Assembly: GCA_010093685.1 (NCBI GenBank)
Contig: MU006228.1
Span: forward strand, 1,184,178 to 1,248,177
Source: Ophiobolus disseminans
Lineage: Eukaryota > Ascomycota > Dothideomycetes > Pleosporales > Phaeosphaeriaceae
Direction of reading: 5' to 3'
DNA length: 64,000 nucleotides
Under the pieces are notes generated by a model. It worked only from the letters and a program-made list of their open reading frames with translations. It was not told the DNA's origin and made no database searches. Below are positions 33,038-43,777 of the stretch, in pieces. Positions within the stretch are counted from its first letter, which is position 1, and each line of letters begins with the position of its first letter. Made by a program: the position numbers and the translations under genes.

Positions 33038-33883
33038 ATGTCTGGATACAACTCACAGCACGGCGGTGGGTACCAAGGTCCTCGAGGCTCTGCCATCAGC
33101 GGTGGCAACACATCTTTCGCGCGAGGGATCAACCGGATGAGGATCAATCATCCCAAGCCAACAGTAGCATCAATGGAACCACTCCGTATTCACAAGATCA
33201 GACCCTCAACAATGGTGGTATTGGGCGAGGTCAGCATGGTCTTCCATCGAGCGCTGCGGTGGAGACACAACACGGTCCTGGTACCGGGCCGGTTGAATTT
33301 CACGTCCCAGATGCATGGCAACGGCATCATCTAGGTGCGTCTCAAATCCGCCCGACCACTCGAGTGATTGCTCCTGCTATAGCACCTTCCATAAATCGCG
33401 CACAACGCCGAGCTTTGAAGATCGACAGGATACGAAATGGCGATTGGCGCATTGGCGATGTCGTGAACATCGACTGCATCATGCAGAGCCCTTACTATCA
33501 ACTTGAGCAACACTTCGATTCTGAAGGCTATATTTACTATGAGAAGAAGTGTCACTACCACTTAAGAGGCGGTCGAGATGGACACCGAAGACATGAACCT
33601 ATCTACTGGGAACCTGCTCATGGAGTGGCTGGGGGTTTTCATGAACAATCGAGGAGGCTGTGGATACAACACCTTGCGGGTCTGCGATGTTAGCGACATT
33701 GCTGTTGACGCAAAAGTAGCCTCAGGCCCAGGCAAGATCTGTGCAAGCCATGGACACTTACTGCAGTCAAAGCCAGCAAGCTGGGATCGATCTAGTGATG
33801 CCATTGAGTTGTACATTTGCCAGACCTCTCTCAAATACAACAACCTTTCCCCTCTTTTCTGCCCGGTCTCTCACACACGATAA
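33038..33883 (+). CDS. Hypothetical protein in two or three frames
   Basis: Begins MSGYNSQHGGG. An intron starting GTACCA and ending AAGCCAACAG (about 33071-33162) would join it smoothly to SINGTTPYSQDQTLNNGGIG and on to ALKIDRIRNGDWRIGDVVNI and YYQLEQHFDSEGYIYYEKK. A further frame from 33578, holding NLLMEWLGVFMNNRGGCGYN and KICASHGHLLQSKPASWDRS, is probably the next piece, but the junction near 33560 is not resolved and may be a frameshift. No family recognised. Confidence 0.35.
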
Positions 33884-34054
33884 CTTACTAGCTCCAGGGC
33901 AATGCTCGTCGGCTGAGTCCAAGAATAATGTGTTTGTATCAGGGACGTATGGGTTGGCGCCGTCTTCGGCTCGAGAACCAATCTCGCCGCTCTCGAGCTT
34001 TGCTTGGGCGCCGGCTTGAAAACGTGCCCACTCTGACCTGTTGACCACGGCAAG

Positions 34055-34579
34055 ATGTTGAACACCGAAGACGGCGCCTCTGTCTTTCGTACCCTTGCTG
34101 TTATAGCTAAACAATGGAAGCACCGTGGCTATACGCCTACAATCACCATAGTGAATCGCGATGATGACAGCACAACGTTGCTTGAGAATGGTCAGGCTTC
34201 AACACAACTTAACTGCTTGAAGCGGAAGGACCCACCAACTACTACGCTTAACGAGGTAGAACGAAAGCAGAAGTGCATCGATGGTGTCACTAAATTACGC
34301 GACAAAGCTCAAACGCAGACGCGTTTCCGGGAGAACATTTTCAAGATGGTGGAACACAACATCCTCGAGACGCAAGCAGCTCTTATCGTAATGCAGTCGA
34401 ACTCGACAGACACAGCAGTTTCGACAACAGAATCATCTCATCCGGGTCTTGTCTCCGGAGATCTTACTGTACCTGTGTCGAAGCGTCGAAAGCTTGACGA
34501 CGTGGACAGCGATGATGACGCAGAATCTGCGCCGCGCAACACCAACGGAAAAGACAAGTCGCAATCGAGTGACAAATAA
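34055..34579 (+). CDS. Hypothetical nuclear-type protein
   Basis: 174 residues. A helical middle (VERKQKCIDGVTKLRDKAQT, FRENIFKMVEHNILETQAAL) is followed by a likely bipartite nuclear signal, VSKRRKLDDVDSDDDAE, and a Ser/Lys-rich tail. It may be the last exon of the gene at 33038. No domain recognised. Confidence 0.4.
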   Translation: MLNTEDGASVFRTLAVIAKQWKHRGYTPTITIVNRDDDSTTLLENGQASTQLNCLKRKDPPTTTLNEVERKQKCIDGVTKLRDKAQTQTRFRENIFKMVEHNILETQAALIVMQSNSTDTAVSTTESSHPGLVSGDLTVPVSKRRKLDDVDSDDDAESAPRNTNGKDKSQSSDK

Positions 34580-35610
34580 CTGGTGGTGTTCAAGTACACT
34601 TTCAATTGACCATTAATCTCATTATTTCTACCCCAACACAACGCAATGTGAATCTTTTGCTACGTCAACACCATCAAATTATCCCCGAACATATTTTCCT
34701 AGGACATTTGGTTCTCCAGTTTGCTACAGCAGTGAGCGGAAAGTCAGGTCTCGAAGCCTTCCTGAAATTACCCCAGAATTGCGTCTAGGATCTTTTTCTA
34801 GTATTTTCCAAGTGGCCAAACGGGGGCCATAGCTGTAAGCTTGCCGTGAAGCCGGGAAACAAGAACAGGTCGTGTAAGTTCGTACCAAAATTGATGCCTA
34901 CAACGCACGATTGAGGCGCGGTACTTAGATGGCTGGATGCACGCAGAGTGGGTGGACGAAAAACGTCGCTCTGCACGAAAGAGCTCGTATGTTCTGGGAT
35001 TTAGACTCCAATCATATCATCCAGAGGGCCTAGAATCCAGAAGATGCAAGCTCCTTCGTATGCGCCGCATTGGCAGTCGCTATGAAGCACAGCGCGAAGG
35101 CCGCGAACTCCAGCACTAAACTGGAATGATCATGTCCGAACATGTCCGATCATGTCCGAGGTCATATCCGCGAGTTCAAATCGTGCCTGCGCACCTCTTA
35201 GCACGTCAAGAGGTCCGCAAAGCAGTCAACGTTCCGGCTTTGGTCCGGTAGGTCAGATAATTCCCGTTAATGGTCGAAGATGGGATGCTTTGGAAGTATT
35301 CGTGTGGACCCCGGGCTGCACGCTCACCTCGTGGGATCGTATCAACCTGGAATAGACCCAGCAGTAGCAGCAGCAGCAGCAACCCTTACGCCATAGCAGT
35401 ACCCTTTACCAACACTATTGCGGACTTATCATGGATGTAAAGTCCGGCTACCATAGCTCCTTCGTGTTATGAGGCAAGTCCTCGACTCTTCATAAGGCAC
35501 TGTTTATCCCCGACCGATTTATTTACCACAGCATCTCCTTCTCAGATCAAACGACTCACCACATACTTTCACGTTCTTCCATACCACACGTTTACTAGTG
35601 CAACGGAGCC
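34580..35610. other. Intergenic with short direct repeats
   Basis: No gene supported. Three copies of CATGTCCGA follow each other near 35130-35157, and a short CAG run lies near 35360. The end is the promoter of the SnoaL-like gene. Confidence 0.5.
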
Positions 35611-36108
35611 ATGACCAGCAAAATCCACCTCCCGAATCTCACGTCTCGCGAAGCAGTCGCCGACGCTATCCACCGCATTGCGCTCGGCATCGACACCAAC
35701 GACCACGCCCTCTTCGCATCAGCATGCGTGCAGGATCCCAGCATGCTTCTCACGGCCGGCCCGGTCACACCCTCCGGTTGGAAATCGATGACACTCTCGG
35801 GCTGGGAGTCCATCAACGGCTATTTCCAGCGCGTCTTTGGCCTTGTCACTTCCCATGTGCTCAGCAACATACGCATCGAACTCGCGGACGACAACGCAGA
35901 GACTGCGCATTTGACCACGACCGGATTGACGCACCATATGAGGCCAGACGATGCGTTGGACAAACAGGATGCGTCGTATACCTGCTCGTGCCAGTATAAT
36001 GTCGATCTTATTAAGGATGGGAGTGACGGCTTATGGAAAATCAAGAAATGGGAAGTGAAGGTGATTTGGACAACGGGGGATCCGACGATTTTGCACGGGC
36101 AGGGCTGA
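35611..36108 (+). CDS. SnoaL-like (NTF2 fold) protein
   Basis: A single exon encodes 165 residues, the usual size. SREAVADAIHRIALGIDTND and HALFASACVQDPSMLLTAGP form the helical start of the SnoaL_4 type. The HLTTTGLTHHMRPDDALDKQ and YTCSCQYNVDLIKDGSDGLW blocks form the beta sheet, and LWKIKKWEVKVIWTTGDP ends the domain. Members are polyketide cyclases, dehydratases or proteins of unknown role; nothing in the neighbourhood points to a pathway. The gene is intact although surrounded by relics. Confidence 0.8.
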   Translation: MTSKIHLPNLTSREAVADAIHRIALGIDTNDHALFASACVQDPSMLLTAGPVTPSGWKSMTLSGWESINGYFQRVFGLVTSHVLSNIRIELADDNAETAHLTTTGLTHHMRPDDALDKQDASYTCSCQYNVDLIKDGSDGLWKIKKWEVKVIWTTGDPTILHGQG

Positions 36109-36369
36109 GGGTCGAGGGCGGGTGTTTTGACCTGCATATCATCCATGTGTTCTAGCATCTTGCTTCGATATAGTGTCTCTCTGCTATCTAGCTCGAGTAT
36201 AGCCAGGAGCATCTAAGCCCTGTATAGATGCCGTTTTTAAAGTTTTCTGCCAACCTTCAGCCTCTACTATCACTTTCATGCGCCGATCTTGTACACCCTT
36301 AGGGCGCCAACCTCAATTGACACCAGATAATGCGCAAATAATAGACTGCCGCCGCAACCAGGCGAGACT

Positions 36370-37530
36370 TGCCCATTGTCGATTGCAAGCACTCTCAATA
36401 TCACGGTGACTGCGATAGTTCTGCAGGAGCTCGACAACGGGGCGATCATGATAGCCCTTGCCTAGGCGTTCCAAGGGCGACATCTCCAGGAGGTTGCCGA
36501 ATGGATTCTAGCCCTGAGCCTTGATGGCGGCCGGGAGTTAAGATGGTCGCCTCCAGGGGTGACGAGGTTGTCGGCTCTCAGGCCTGCGGCGGTCACAAAG
36601 GTCATGAAGGCTGCCTCTGTAGCTTAAGAGGCTTCGTCGGAGATTAGGACATCAAATTGTATGTTCTCCTTCACACACAGCACCTCGCGATAGGTGGCGG
36701 CGGCGGTGGCGGCGACAAGACGAGGTTGGCCCATCGTCGACATCAGGAGATTTCAGAAAACTGCTCCTTTGCCCATCTCGCCTTTTGGACGTCGTACCGC
36801 ACTTACTTCGAACGCGCTTAGCTGTTGCTCCTTCGCAGCGGCCCAGGAGTCGAAGCTAGTGGTGAGGTGACCTGGGTTCACTTCCAAGAATTTTTCCATC
36901 TTGAACGCCGCGGAGTGAGGGATGTTTGCCGCAGCGATTGGCGATCGGAAACTGTTAAAGTTCGTGTCGTCGGTGCCGTATCGCTTCCAGTGTTAGCGTA
37001 GCTCTGCAATGAGCTCGAAATCCACGGTCGATGCACCCATGCGAAGCAGAGCGCAACTGGAGAGCCATTCTGGGTGGGACTTCGATGCGTACTCAGTCAC
37101 CTTCTCGAAAACCGCGTCGACGCCATTGTTTGATTGCGCGCTGATGAAGACGTTGTAGCTCATGAGGATCAGAGCGACGGTGATGGCGCAGAGTGTGCGA
37201 CTTGCCGGTTCTTGGGCAACTTTCGATCCCAAACATTCCAGCACGAGATCTACGGAGAGCGCAGAGGTAGCCTTGAAGCTGCTCCTTGTTCAGCCCAGCC
37301 GGGATAGTGTTCGTAACGAGGGCGTTGATCTCACCGAAGTTGTCGTCGTTGCCGTGCTTATCCACAAAATCCCGTACATGTCTTTGGACTTCTTGCCAAC
37401 ATGTCTGCCACCAACAAAGTTCGAGATGCGGAAGCCAGCACACCTGCAATCATCGAGAGGTGCAGAACGTTTGCGCTCCATCTCCGCTACAACAACAGCT
37501 GCATAGATGTCTCTAATAGCAAGAACATCT
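36370..37530 (-). pseudogene. Relic of a superfamily 1 (UPF1/DNA2-like) helicase
   Basis: Helicase motifs survive in order on the minus strand but in different frames. ALVTNTIPAGLNKEQLQGYL is followed by a degenerate Walker A, GIESCPRTGKSHTL (normally GPPGTGKS). Then come a frameshift, LILMSYNVFISAQSNNGVDA (motif Ia), MGQPRLVAATAA, the Walker B-like FDVLISDEAS, and VVELLQNYRSHRDI (motif III/IV region). At least two frameshifts and stops (for example a TAG before NPFGNLLEMSPLERLGKG) kill it. The C-terminal helicase domain is missing. Live relatives act on RNA or DNA; this copy cannot. Confidence 0.75.
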
Positions 37531-37684
37531 TAGGGCCTTCGAAATGCAGTATCGCGGTCATTAACTGAACGCCCCTTGGCTTTGATGTCGCAAAGTCATT
37601 CTTAGCTTAAAAAGATTGCGAGAATAGCCAGGTTGGACTTTGGAGGGTACTGCTGCTAACGCAACTTCGATTATGTAATGTTAA

Positions 37685-37792
37685 CTAGCAAATAAATAAA
37701 ACTCATGAGGATAGACAGGCTAGACTATTAAAGTATATCTAGCGAAGAGATAAAGGTTGTGAGGATAGACAGGCTAAACTATTAGATTACGT
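37685..37792 (+). repeat. 54-bp tandem duplication in AT-rich DNA
   Basis: Copy one 37685-37738 and copy two 37739-37792 share GAGGATAGACAGGCTA and the flanking CTAGC(A/G)AA. They differ mostly by transitions. It lies in an AT-rich stretch next to the helicase relic. Confidence 0.7.
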
Positions 37793-38489
37793 TACTGGAG
37801 ACGCAGTTTTGATAACGTGCTCTTCACTGCTACCCTCTAGATGATTGCGTGTACATGGTGACGGTAGACTCCGCTTGGAAGCGCGGACCAAATTGTGGCA
37901 CTCTTTACGCATTAGACCTATTGCAGTGTGTTATTAAGAGCCACAGCTAACGGGAGTTCTTATACCTAGTATAATTTAAGGTCCTTGTGGCATGCGGCTT
38001 GCGCATCGTCTAGCGTCTAGTTGAGCCTATTGTTGCGGAATATGAGAAGGTAGTGGGACTGTGGTTGAAGCGTAGATCTGTTCTAATAATTGTGAAGCGG
38101 AAAAAGGGTTTCCAGCCCTTGCCCATGGGTGCAGTTTCCTTTCCTGTTATCCGTACGCTTCGTGTGATGGTAGCGCCTGGATAGTGTCGAGGGAGTATTA
38201 GAGAGTGATTGAAGAGGCTTTAGATGTTCCAGGCTATCCTCAAGCTACTATCATCAATGTTAGTGTTGATTGGGTGTTGTCAAGTACATGGGGAGGAATA
38301 CATATGAGAAGAGGCTCGACAATTACTGATAATTGGAATTGATTCATGGTGCTGTTGTGTGGAAGAGGGACTAAGTCCAGAGCATATTGAGGAGATCAGA
38401 GATGCATATTTAGTTGATTAAAGGAGGCGATGCAAAAGAATTGTACCTTGCGCGTATGTCGACCATCCCACCGTACAGCGAGGTGCCGA
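37793..38489. other. AT-rich intergenic stretch
   Basis: No gene or recognised element. Composition is more AT rich than the housekeeping block. Confidence 0.4.
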
Positions 38490-39438
38490 TTACCCGTCCT
38501 CACGGCTCGTAATCTGAGCTTTTGGCAGAAGCTTGCGTACCAGCTGGACAGCATGGTCGCGCAGCCCTTGTCGCAGATCCGGCGTGAACGCCGGCTCGAA
38601 AACATATCCCGCAGCAATCTTGCGCTCTTCCCGGAACGTCTTCTAGACAATTTCGACGTGCATAGAACTGATATTGGGATGGGCCTGGAGCGCCTCGATA
38701 ACCTCGATCAGCGTTGGATAAAGATAGTAATCATGGCTGGTTGTAAGAATCTGAACAGCGTGCTGGAAAGATTCTGCCTGATCAGTCAGAAACTCCAAAA
38801 CGAGCTTGCGCAGATTCGCATGGCGCTTGTTGTGAGCCTACGAATGGAATAAATCAGGTCGTTTCCGATCAAATCCTGAAGCATAGCCTTTCGACTACAC
38901 ACGAGCCAGGAGCGGTACTCGCGATCCATTTGCGTCCTGGAGTCGTCGTTGAGAAGTTCGTGCGGCAGCTTGATGTTGATGAATCCATTGTCAGATTCAG
39001 CTAGGAGTTAAACGTACCACGAGCTGTTTTGATGTCCAGAGGGTAGGCTGGTTCCATGGGGCTCCAGATTTGGCTGCCCCAGTGGACGGAGAGATTGACT
39101 AGGCCCTGCGCGCTAGATCCCGATATAGATAGCGTCTCGGGGCGTAAGGTTAGTTTATCCAGTAAGTAGCCGGCTGGCGTGTCCTCGGTTGATAGTTCGA
39201 CAACCCCACCTTGAATAGTCTCATCTTTTGTCTCTTGCATTTCGTAACATACATGTTTGCTCGCCAAGAGGAACGAAAGAATGGAGGTGCCTGGATGAAG
39301 GACCCTCGAATGGTCTATGTTCTGTACTAGGGAGTACCGGATCGTCTTATTGTCCGCGCCTAACGCGTTCTTGTAAACCATGTCGCGCAACTCCCGCGAC
39401 AGATCAGTAAAGCCGGTAGACATTTTCGTAAGGTGCAA
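38490..39438 (-). pseudogene. Disrupted hypothetical gene
   Basis: Starts MSTGFTDLSRELRDMVYKNA (inner Met about 39423), a leader found in many fungal F-box-like or DUF proteins (FxDLPRELRDxVY). The frame ends at a TAG (39003-39001). It resumes in another frame as DNGFINIKLPHELLNDDSRT and REYRSWLVCSRKAMLQDLIG, shifts again to NKRHANLRKLVLEFLTDQAE and YLYPTLIEVIEALQAHPNIS, and then meets a TAG within EIV*KTFREERK before ending at 38490. A 17-nt GTACGT...CCTAG segment at the first break is too short for a normal intron. Two breaks plus a stop indicate decay. Confidence 0.6.
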
Positions 39439-39810
39439 GTGTACTGGATTGAAGGTGTTTGAGTTTCGCGGATGTAGGGTGTAATCGTCCTGAGGTTGGA
39501 GGGAGAGAGAAGCTGTTGTGAGTTTTGTGCATTGATTGAAGGAATGGGAATGCCGATTTTATATTCAAGAGCAGCGAGTCGGAAGGCTACACTGTGAAAG
39601 CACAAAATTGTTGTGGGAGCGTTCACAACGTCGGAGGTTGTTGATCCAGGTAGATACTCAAGAGTGGGGTACACAACGTTGTGGTTGAAGAAGATCAGTG
39701 ACGTATTAAATGACATTTGGGAGAGTGACGTATGCAGTGCAGGAGAGTCGAGGGCAAAGGATGTGTCGAGTGATTGCAAGATGACCACAGCAAATTCAAA
39801 ACAAATGCAC

Positions 39811-40552
39811 CTACCTTAGGCCCAAGAAGGTCGTTCCCCTCGGACTCTCTGCTTCCTCAGGCATGTTCCAGCATGACCTTACCACCGCTTCTGGCCACCG
39901 CCAACCTCTTAACCTCCACCTCTCGACGTTGTTCAAAGGGATCTGGCCCATTGATATACCGATGGGCTGTGCGAGTCCCAGTTGCTGTGTCTGCGCGGTG
40001 CGGAACGACTCATCTGAGATCCTTTCTTCGTCTGGCTTGATCTTCTGTTTCTTTGTCAACGATGGAGCGGATGCGTCGCGATCGGCTTTGCGTTTGGAGG
40101 CGACAGTGGTTTCGATACGATCGATTGTGTGACAATGGCTGAGTTGAGGATACGACGACGGTTCCGGGACGTCCATGAGTATACTTGAAGTGGTCCAAGA
40201 TGGCTGATATGTGGACAAGTTATGGTTGTCTGGCGGCGCATATGCCACAGACGCCAACTTGGCCTGCCGCAAAGGCTGCGTACGGTTCTTAGCTGATCTC
40301 ATGTTCGCTGGTTCGGTTGAACGAATGATGCTATGCTGTAGATTCTCGATAACGTAACTCGATCTTTGCCGTATGGTGAGGTGTGTCGTCCAGCAGAGTC
40401 TTAACCTGAACGCACTTGCAATCGTCGAGAAGCAGAAACCCTTCATACGATACCTTTTTCAGATGATGGTAGCTCTCGTATTCGCCTTTGTTTGATGAAA
40501 GAGAACAAGGCCATTGTTCATGGAAGTTATCTGCACAATGCATCCTCGGCAT
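39811..40552 (-). CDS. Hypothetical nuclear-type protein
   Basis: Two exons, 40552-40406 and 40335-39811, joined by a 70-nt intron (GTTAAG...ATCTACAG, phase 0), give 223 residues. Exon one contains YEGFLLLDDCKCVQ; exon two contains the basic nuclear-signal-like VASKRKADRDASAPSLTKKQ and a Trp-rich end, WRLRGWRWPEAVVRSCWN. No family recognised. Splice prediction rests on frame and on the acceptor; the donor is not optimal. Confidence 0.5.
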
Positions 40553-41294
40553 GGCAGGTGAGTTCTGATTCAGAGCCTAGCTCGAGAAAGTTCACAGCAA
40601 AGTCGAAGGGGGGCATCAGCCTTAATATGACGATATTCGACCCCAAGTTGGTTTGGGTTCAGTTTTGAAACAGGGAAGCCTTGCGAACATGTTGGGGTGC
40701 CAAAGAGGGGCACGACGCGTAATCGAGAGGACGATGGAGGAGCAAACAGGAAAGCATCCTCAACAAGGACAGCGTTGCGCGGAATCTGCCTCGTTCGCTT
40801 GTGTGCCCTTACTAATGGTGTAAAATGGCTCGGAGGACATGGTGGGGAGGCTGTGTGGTTGGTGAAACGCGTGCGCAGCACTCATTGCGCAGGTCCTCTA
40901 CCCGCAATAGGCTTCCTCAGCGCACGTGCATGGCGATACTGTACGAAGCGCGCAACGAGAATTTTTGGGAACGGTCATGAGCAAACAATTGACGAATAAT
41001 GAAGCGATGTGAAGGAGACCAGCGTGAAGCTTCTGCAGTTCGCAAGGCTGAGGTGTGCTAAGAATAGTAAGCACGGGCTGCAGACGGTCGTCATTGGCCA
41101 ACGGCTGTGCGTCGGAGATGCAGGGATTCGGCAGCTAAGCCCCGGATCGTTGCGCCTCTCAAGACGCGTACGAAGGAGACGATATATGTCGAAGCCTTGC
41201 TGCCCAAGACCTTCCCTAGCACACACTCTCTTTCGAACTCTTAGCTGCAGCTTGGGAACTACTCTTCAACAGATCATCGCACCGACATGACGCC
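40553..41294. other. Intergenic, promoter of the tubby-like gene
   Basis: No supported gene; frames on both strands are mutual shadows. Confidence 0.5.
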
Positions 41295-42998
41295 ATGCTA
41301 GACGAAAATCTGCCCACCTTCTTTTTGAAGCCGTCGACAGACAAGCTCAAGCACCACGAATCTTTCTACTTCACCCAAAACGGCTCCGAGCCCGATGCGC
41401 AATACTCGCTGCACCACGTCGATCCCTCCACCAACGATGCGAAGAACACATACGCGGTAGCCCTGTTCGACTCGCACCGCCCCGACATCCTCTTCGGCGA
41501 GGTGCTTGCGAAGCCGGGCTGGACACACCCCTCGCTCTCACAGGACGAGATCCGCAGGAATGGCGGGGTGCCTCCCCCACCGCAGCCCATGTACCCCACC
41601 GAGTTCGCCATCCAGCTGTACAATCCCGACACGCAGGTTATCGTGCGGCAGCAGACGTCCAAATGGAGCAGCACCGTCAGCTGGGACTTCAGCATCCCCC
41701 AGGTCACGTTCCGCATGCCGAGCAGCTCCGACCTCGACCGCACCCAGAGCGCCCCGGCTGCCGACGCCAACACGCCGAGGGTCAACTTTGCGTGGCGGAA
41801 GGAGGGCAGGCTGGGCAAGGACATGACGTGCTACATGACGGGCAAGTCGACGGATGTCACGGGGAAGAAGGCGAAGAAGAGCAAGGAGCCGGACATTGCT
41901 GTTGCCCTCTTCTCCGGCCTCAAGGAGATGAGCATCCTCGAGCCGAACCTGTACCGCGTCGAGATTGAGGACTACAAGGGTCTGGAGGTGGCGCTGCTGC
42001 TGGGCGCGGCCGTCATACGGGACCTCTTCTTCAGCGACCCGCGCGAGCAGTTTCACATCAACGATGCCGCTGCACGGAAGAACAGCGCTGGCCTGAGGGC
42101 CCGCAAGGGCTCGTCGCCGATGGAGGGGCCGAATGTTACACTCCCAGTCATGACCCCGCAGCCTCCGCCACCGCCTGCGTACACCGGCCCGTCGCAATAT
42201 CCGCCTGAGAAAGTGGCCATGCAGCCCGCTGGTGGCGCGGGCGTCAACTCTCAGGTTCAGCCACCAGCCTACGCCAACAACACCCTCGCGCATAAACGAT
42301 CCTCTCTTCCGCCACTGCAAACGAATGGCCGCCCTCAACAACGACCGCAACAGCAGCGGCCACAGCAAGCGCAACGTCCTCAACAACCACAAAGGCCACA
42401 GCAGCCACTAAAATCCCAGCAAGGCCCACGTCTAGACCCTCGCGCGCAATGGGAGGTTGATGCAGAGACCGCAAGGCTGAAGGCTCAAGTTGAAGCGGAA
42501 GCTCGCGAAGAGAAGCGCCAGGCTGAAGCTTCCAAGAAGGCTCGCAGAAGACGCGAGGCAGAAGAAGAGCGACAAACGTTGCAGTTCCTCGAGCAGGAGA
42601 AGAAACAAAAAGAGCGCGAGGAGAAGGAGCGGCGACGGAAGCAGGCCGAGATCGACAAGGAGACAGAGCGCCTGCGAAAGCAGTTTGGCGATCAATCGAA
42701 TCTCCTCCGACCATCCCACCCTCAGCAAGGTCGGCACTCGGCACCCCTCATACAAGGCGCATGGCAATCTCAACGGCCTGTTCAGGTCCTACGACCCGCA
42801 CCAGTGCCCACACAGCCTCAGGGCCCATACCTCGCGCCAGGCCAACACCGTCCGACTGCAAGTCATAGCAGCTTCTTCGGAAACGCTATGCTGAACCCCG
42901 CACCACAAGTGAAGGCGAAGAAGAGCTTCTGGGGGCTGAGGACGCAGAGCGAGACGAATGCGGAGAAGTTGAAGAAGAAGAAGAGTAGCATGTTTTGA
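41295..42998 (+). CDS. Tubby-like domain protein with Q/R-rich coiled-coil tail
   Basis: A single exon encodes 567 residues. The N-terminal 260 residues form a beta-rich domain: ESFYFTQNGSEPDAQYSLHH, FAIQLYNPDTQVIVRQQTSK, NFAWRKEGRLGKDMTCYMTG and the conserved NLYRVEIEDYKGLEVALLLG before AAVIRDLFF. This resembles tubby C-terminal-like / LURP-type folds, which bind phosphoinositides, but the assignment is by pattern only. Residues 300-360 are Pro/Gln rich (repeats of RPQQ), 370-470 a charged coiled coil (REAEEERQTLQFLEQEKKQK), and the end is basic (EKLKKKKSSMF), possibly membrane binding. Conserved in Pezizomycotina as an uncharacterised protein, in my judgement. Confidence 0.75.
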   Translation: MLDENLPTFFLKPSTDKLKHHESFYFTQNGSEPDAQYSLHHVDPSTNDAKNTYAVALFDSHRPDILFGEVLAKPGWTHPSLSQDEIRRNGGVPPPPQPMYPTEFAIQLYNPDTQVIVRQQTSKWSSTVSWDFSIPQVTFRMPSSSDLDRTQSAPAADANTPRVNFAWRKEGRLGKDMTCYMTGKSTDVTGKKAKKSKEPDIAVALFSGLKEMSILEPNLYRVEIEDYKGLEVALLLGAAVIRDLFFSDPREQFHINDAAARKNSAGLRARKGSSPMEGPNVTLPVMTPQPPPPPAYTGPSQYPPEKVAMQPAGGAGVNSQVQPPAYANNTLAHKRSSLPPLQTNGRPQQRPQQQRPQQAQRPQQPQRPQQPLKSQQGPRLDPRAQWEVDAETARLKAQVEAEAREEKRQAEASKKARRRREAEEERQTLQFLEQEKKQKEREEKERRRKQAEIDKETERLRKQFGDQSNLLRPSHPQQGRHSAPLIQGAWQSQRPVQVLRPAPVPTQPQGPYLAPGQHRPTASHSSFFGNAMLNPAPQVKAKKSFWGLRTQSETNAEKLKKKKSSMF

Positions 42999-43777
42999 TC
43001 CTCATCACTTACGAGCGGCATTCTGGGCGGTGTTTGGTGAGCATTTAGAGTATACTTTCATGATACCACGGCCTGCAATCCAGTTACTTTCCATCCTCTC
43101 TCCATCGTGCTGTCCGCATCTGGTTTTCTTTTCCCGCTTGTCCAACCTCGGCTTAGCTGCCGATCGGCGGCTCCACCGCAGCACCACAACATCCATCTTC
43201 ACAGACTGATACTTCTCCCCACATCCATGTCGTCTCATCCGTCACGGGTCTCAGCCACCGCGAGTATGTGCCTCGAACAACAACATCTGCATCTGCATCT
43301 GCATCTCGTCTATTCCCACCGGATGCAGCGCGCCGCCATCAGCACACGTGAAGTCGCCAAGCCCGGAAAACTTGCTCATGAGCACATTTCCCCAGGGTCC
43401 GCATGCAGGGTAACAGCTATAGCTCGCGCCACATGCAGCCCAAAGGAAACAAGTAGCTAAACGCAGGCACCATCCAACTGCAAACATGAGACGATTGGAT
43501 AATTAAGAACACTCTTAGTCTACATGCGTTCTCTTACATACGACCTTCCGCTTCCATGGCGCCGGGAAGCGAGCATGTGCGCGCCTGGAACGGGAAAACT
43601 GCAACATCACCCGTAAAATGGTCTTGGGGCATGCACAGGCTACAGGTATAAAAAGAAGGGCAGGGGCATGTGAAATTGACATGCGAAGTTTGAGGCAGTT
43701 GGCGCGCTGATTTGAACTTAATCAACCACTTTACATCTCACCACTTTTCCACCTTCTAAATTCCACACACATACACA
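42999..43777. other. Intergenic with a short ATCTGC microsatellite
   Basis: No gene. A CATCTGCATCTGCATCTGCA run lies near 43284-43307. CT- and AC-rich sequence directly upstream of 43778 is typical of a fungal promoter and 5' leader. Confidence 0.5.

Noticed and set aside
43284..43307. ATCTGC hexamer run as a possible regulatory array
   Set aside because: Only about four units, most simply a microsatellite.
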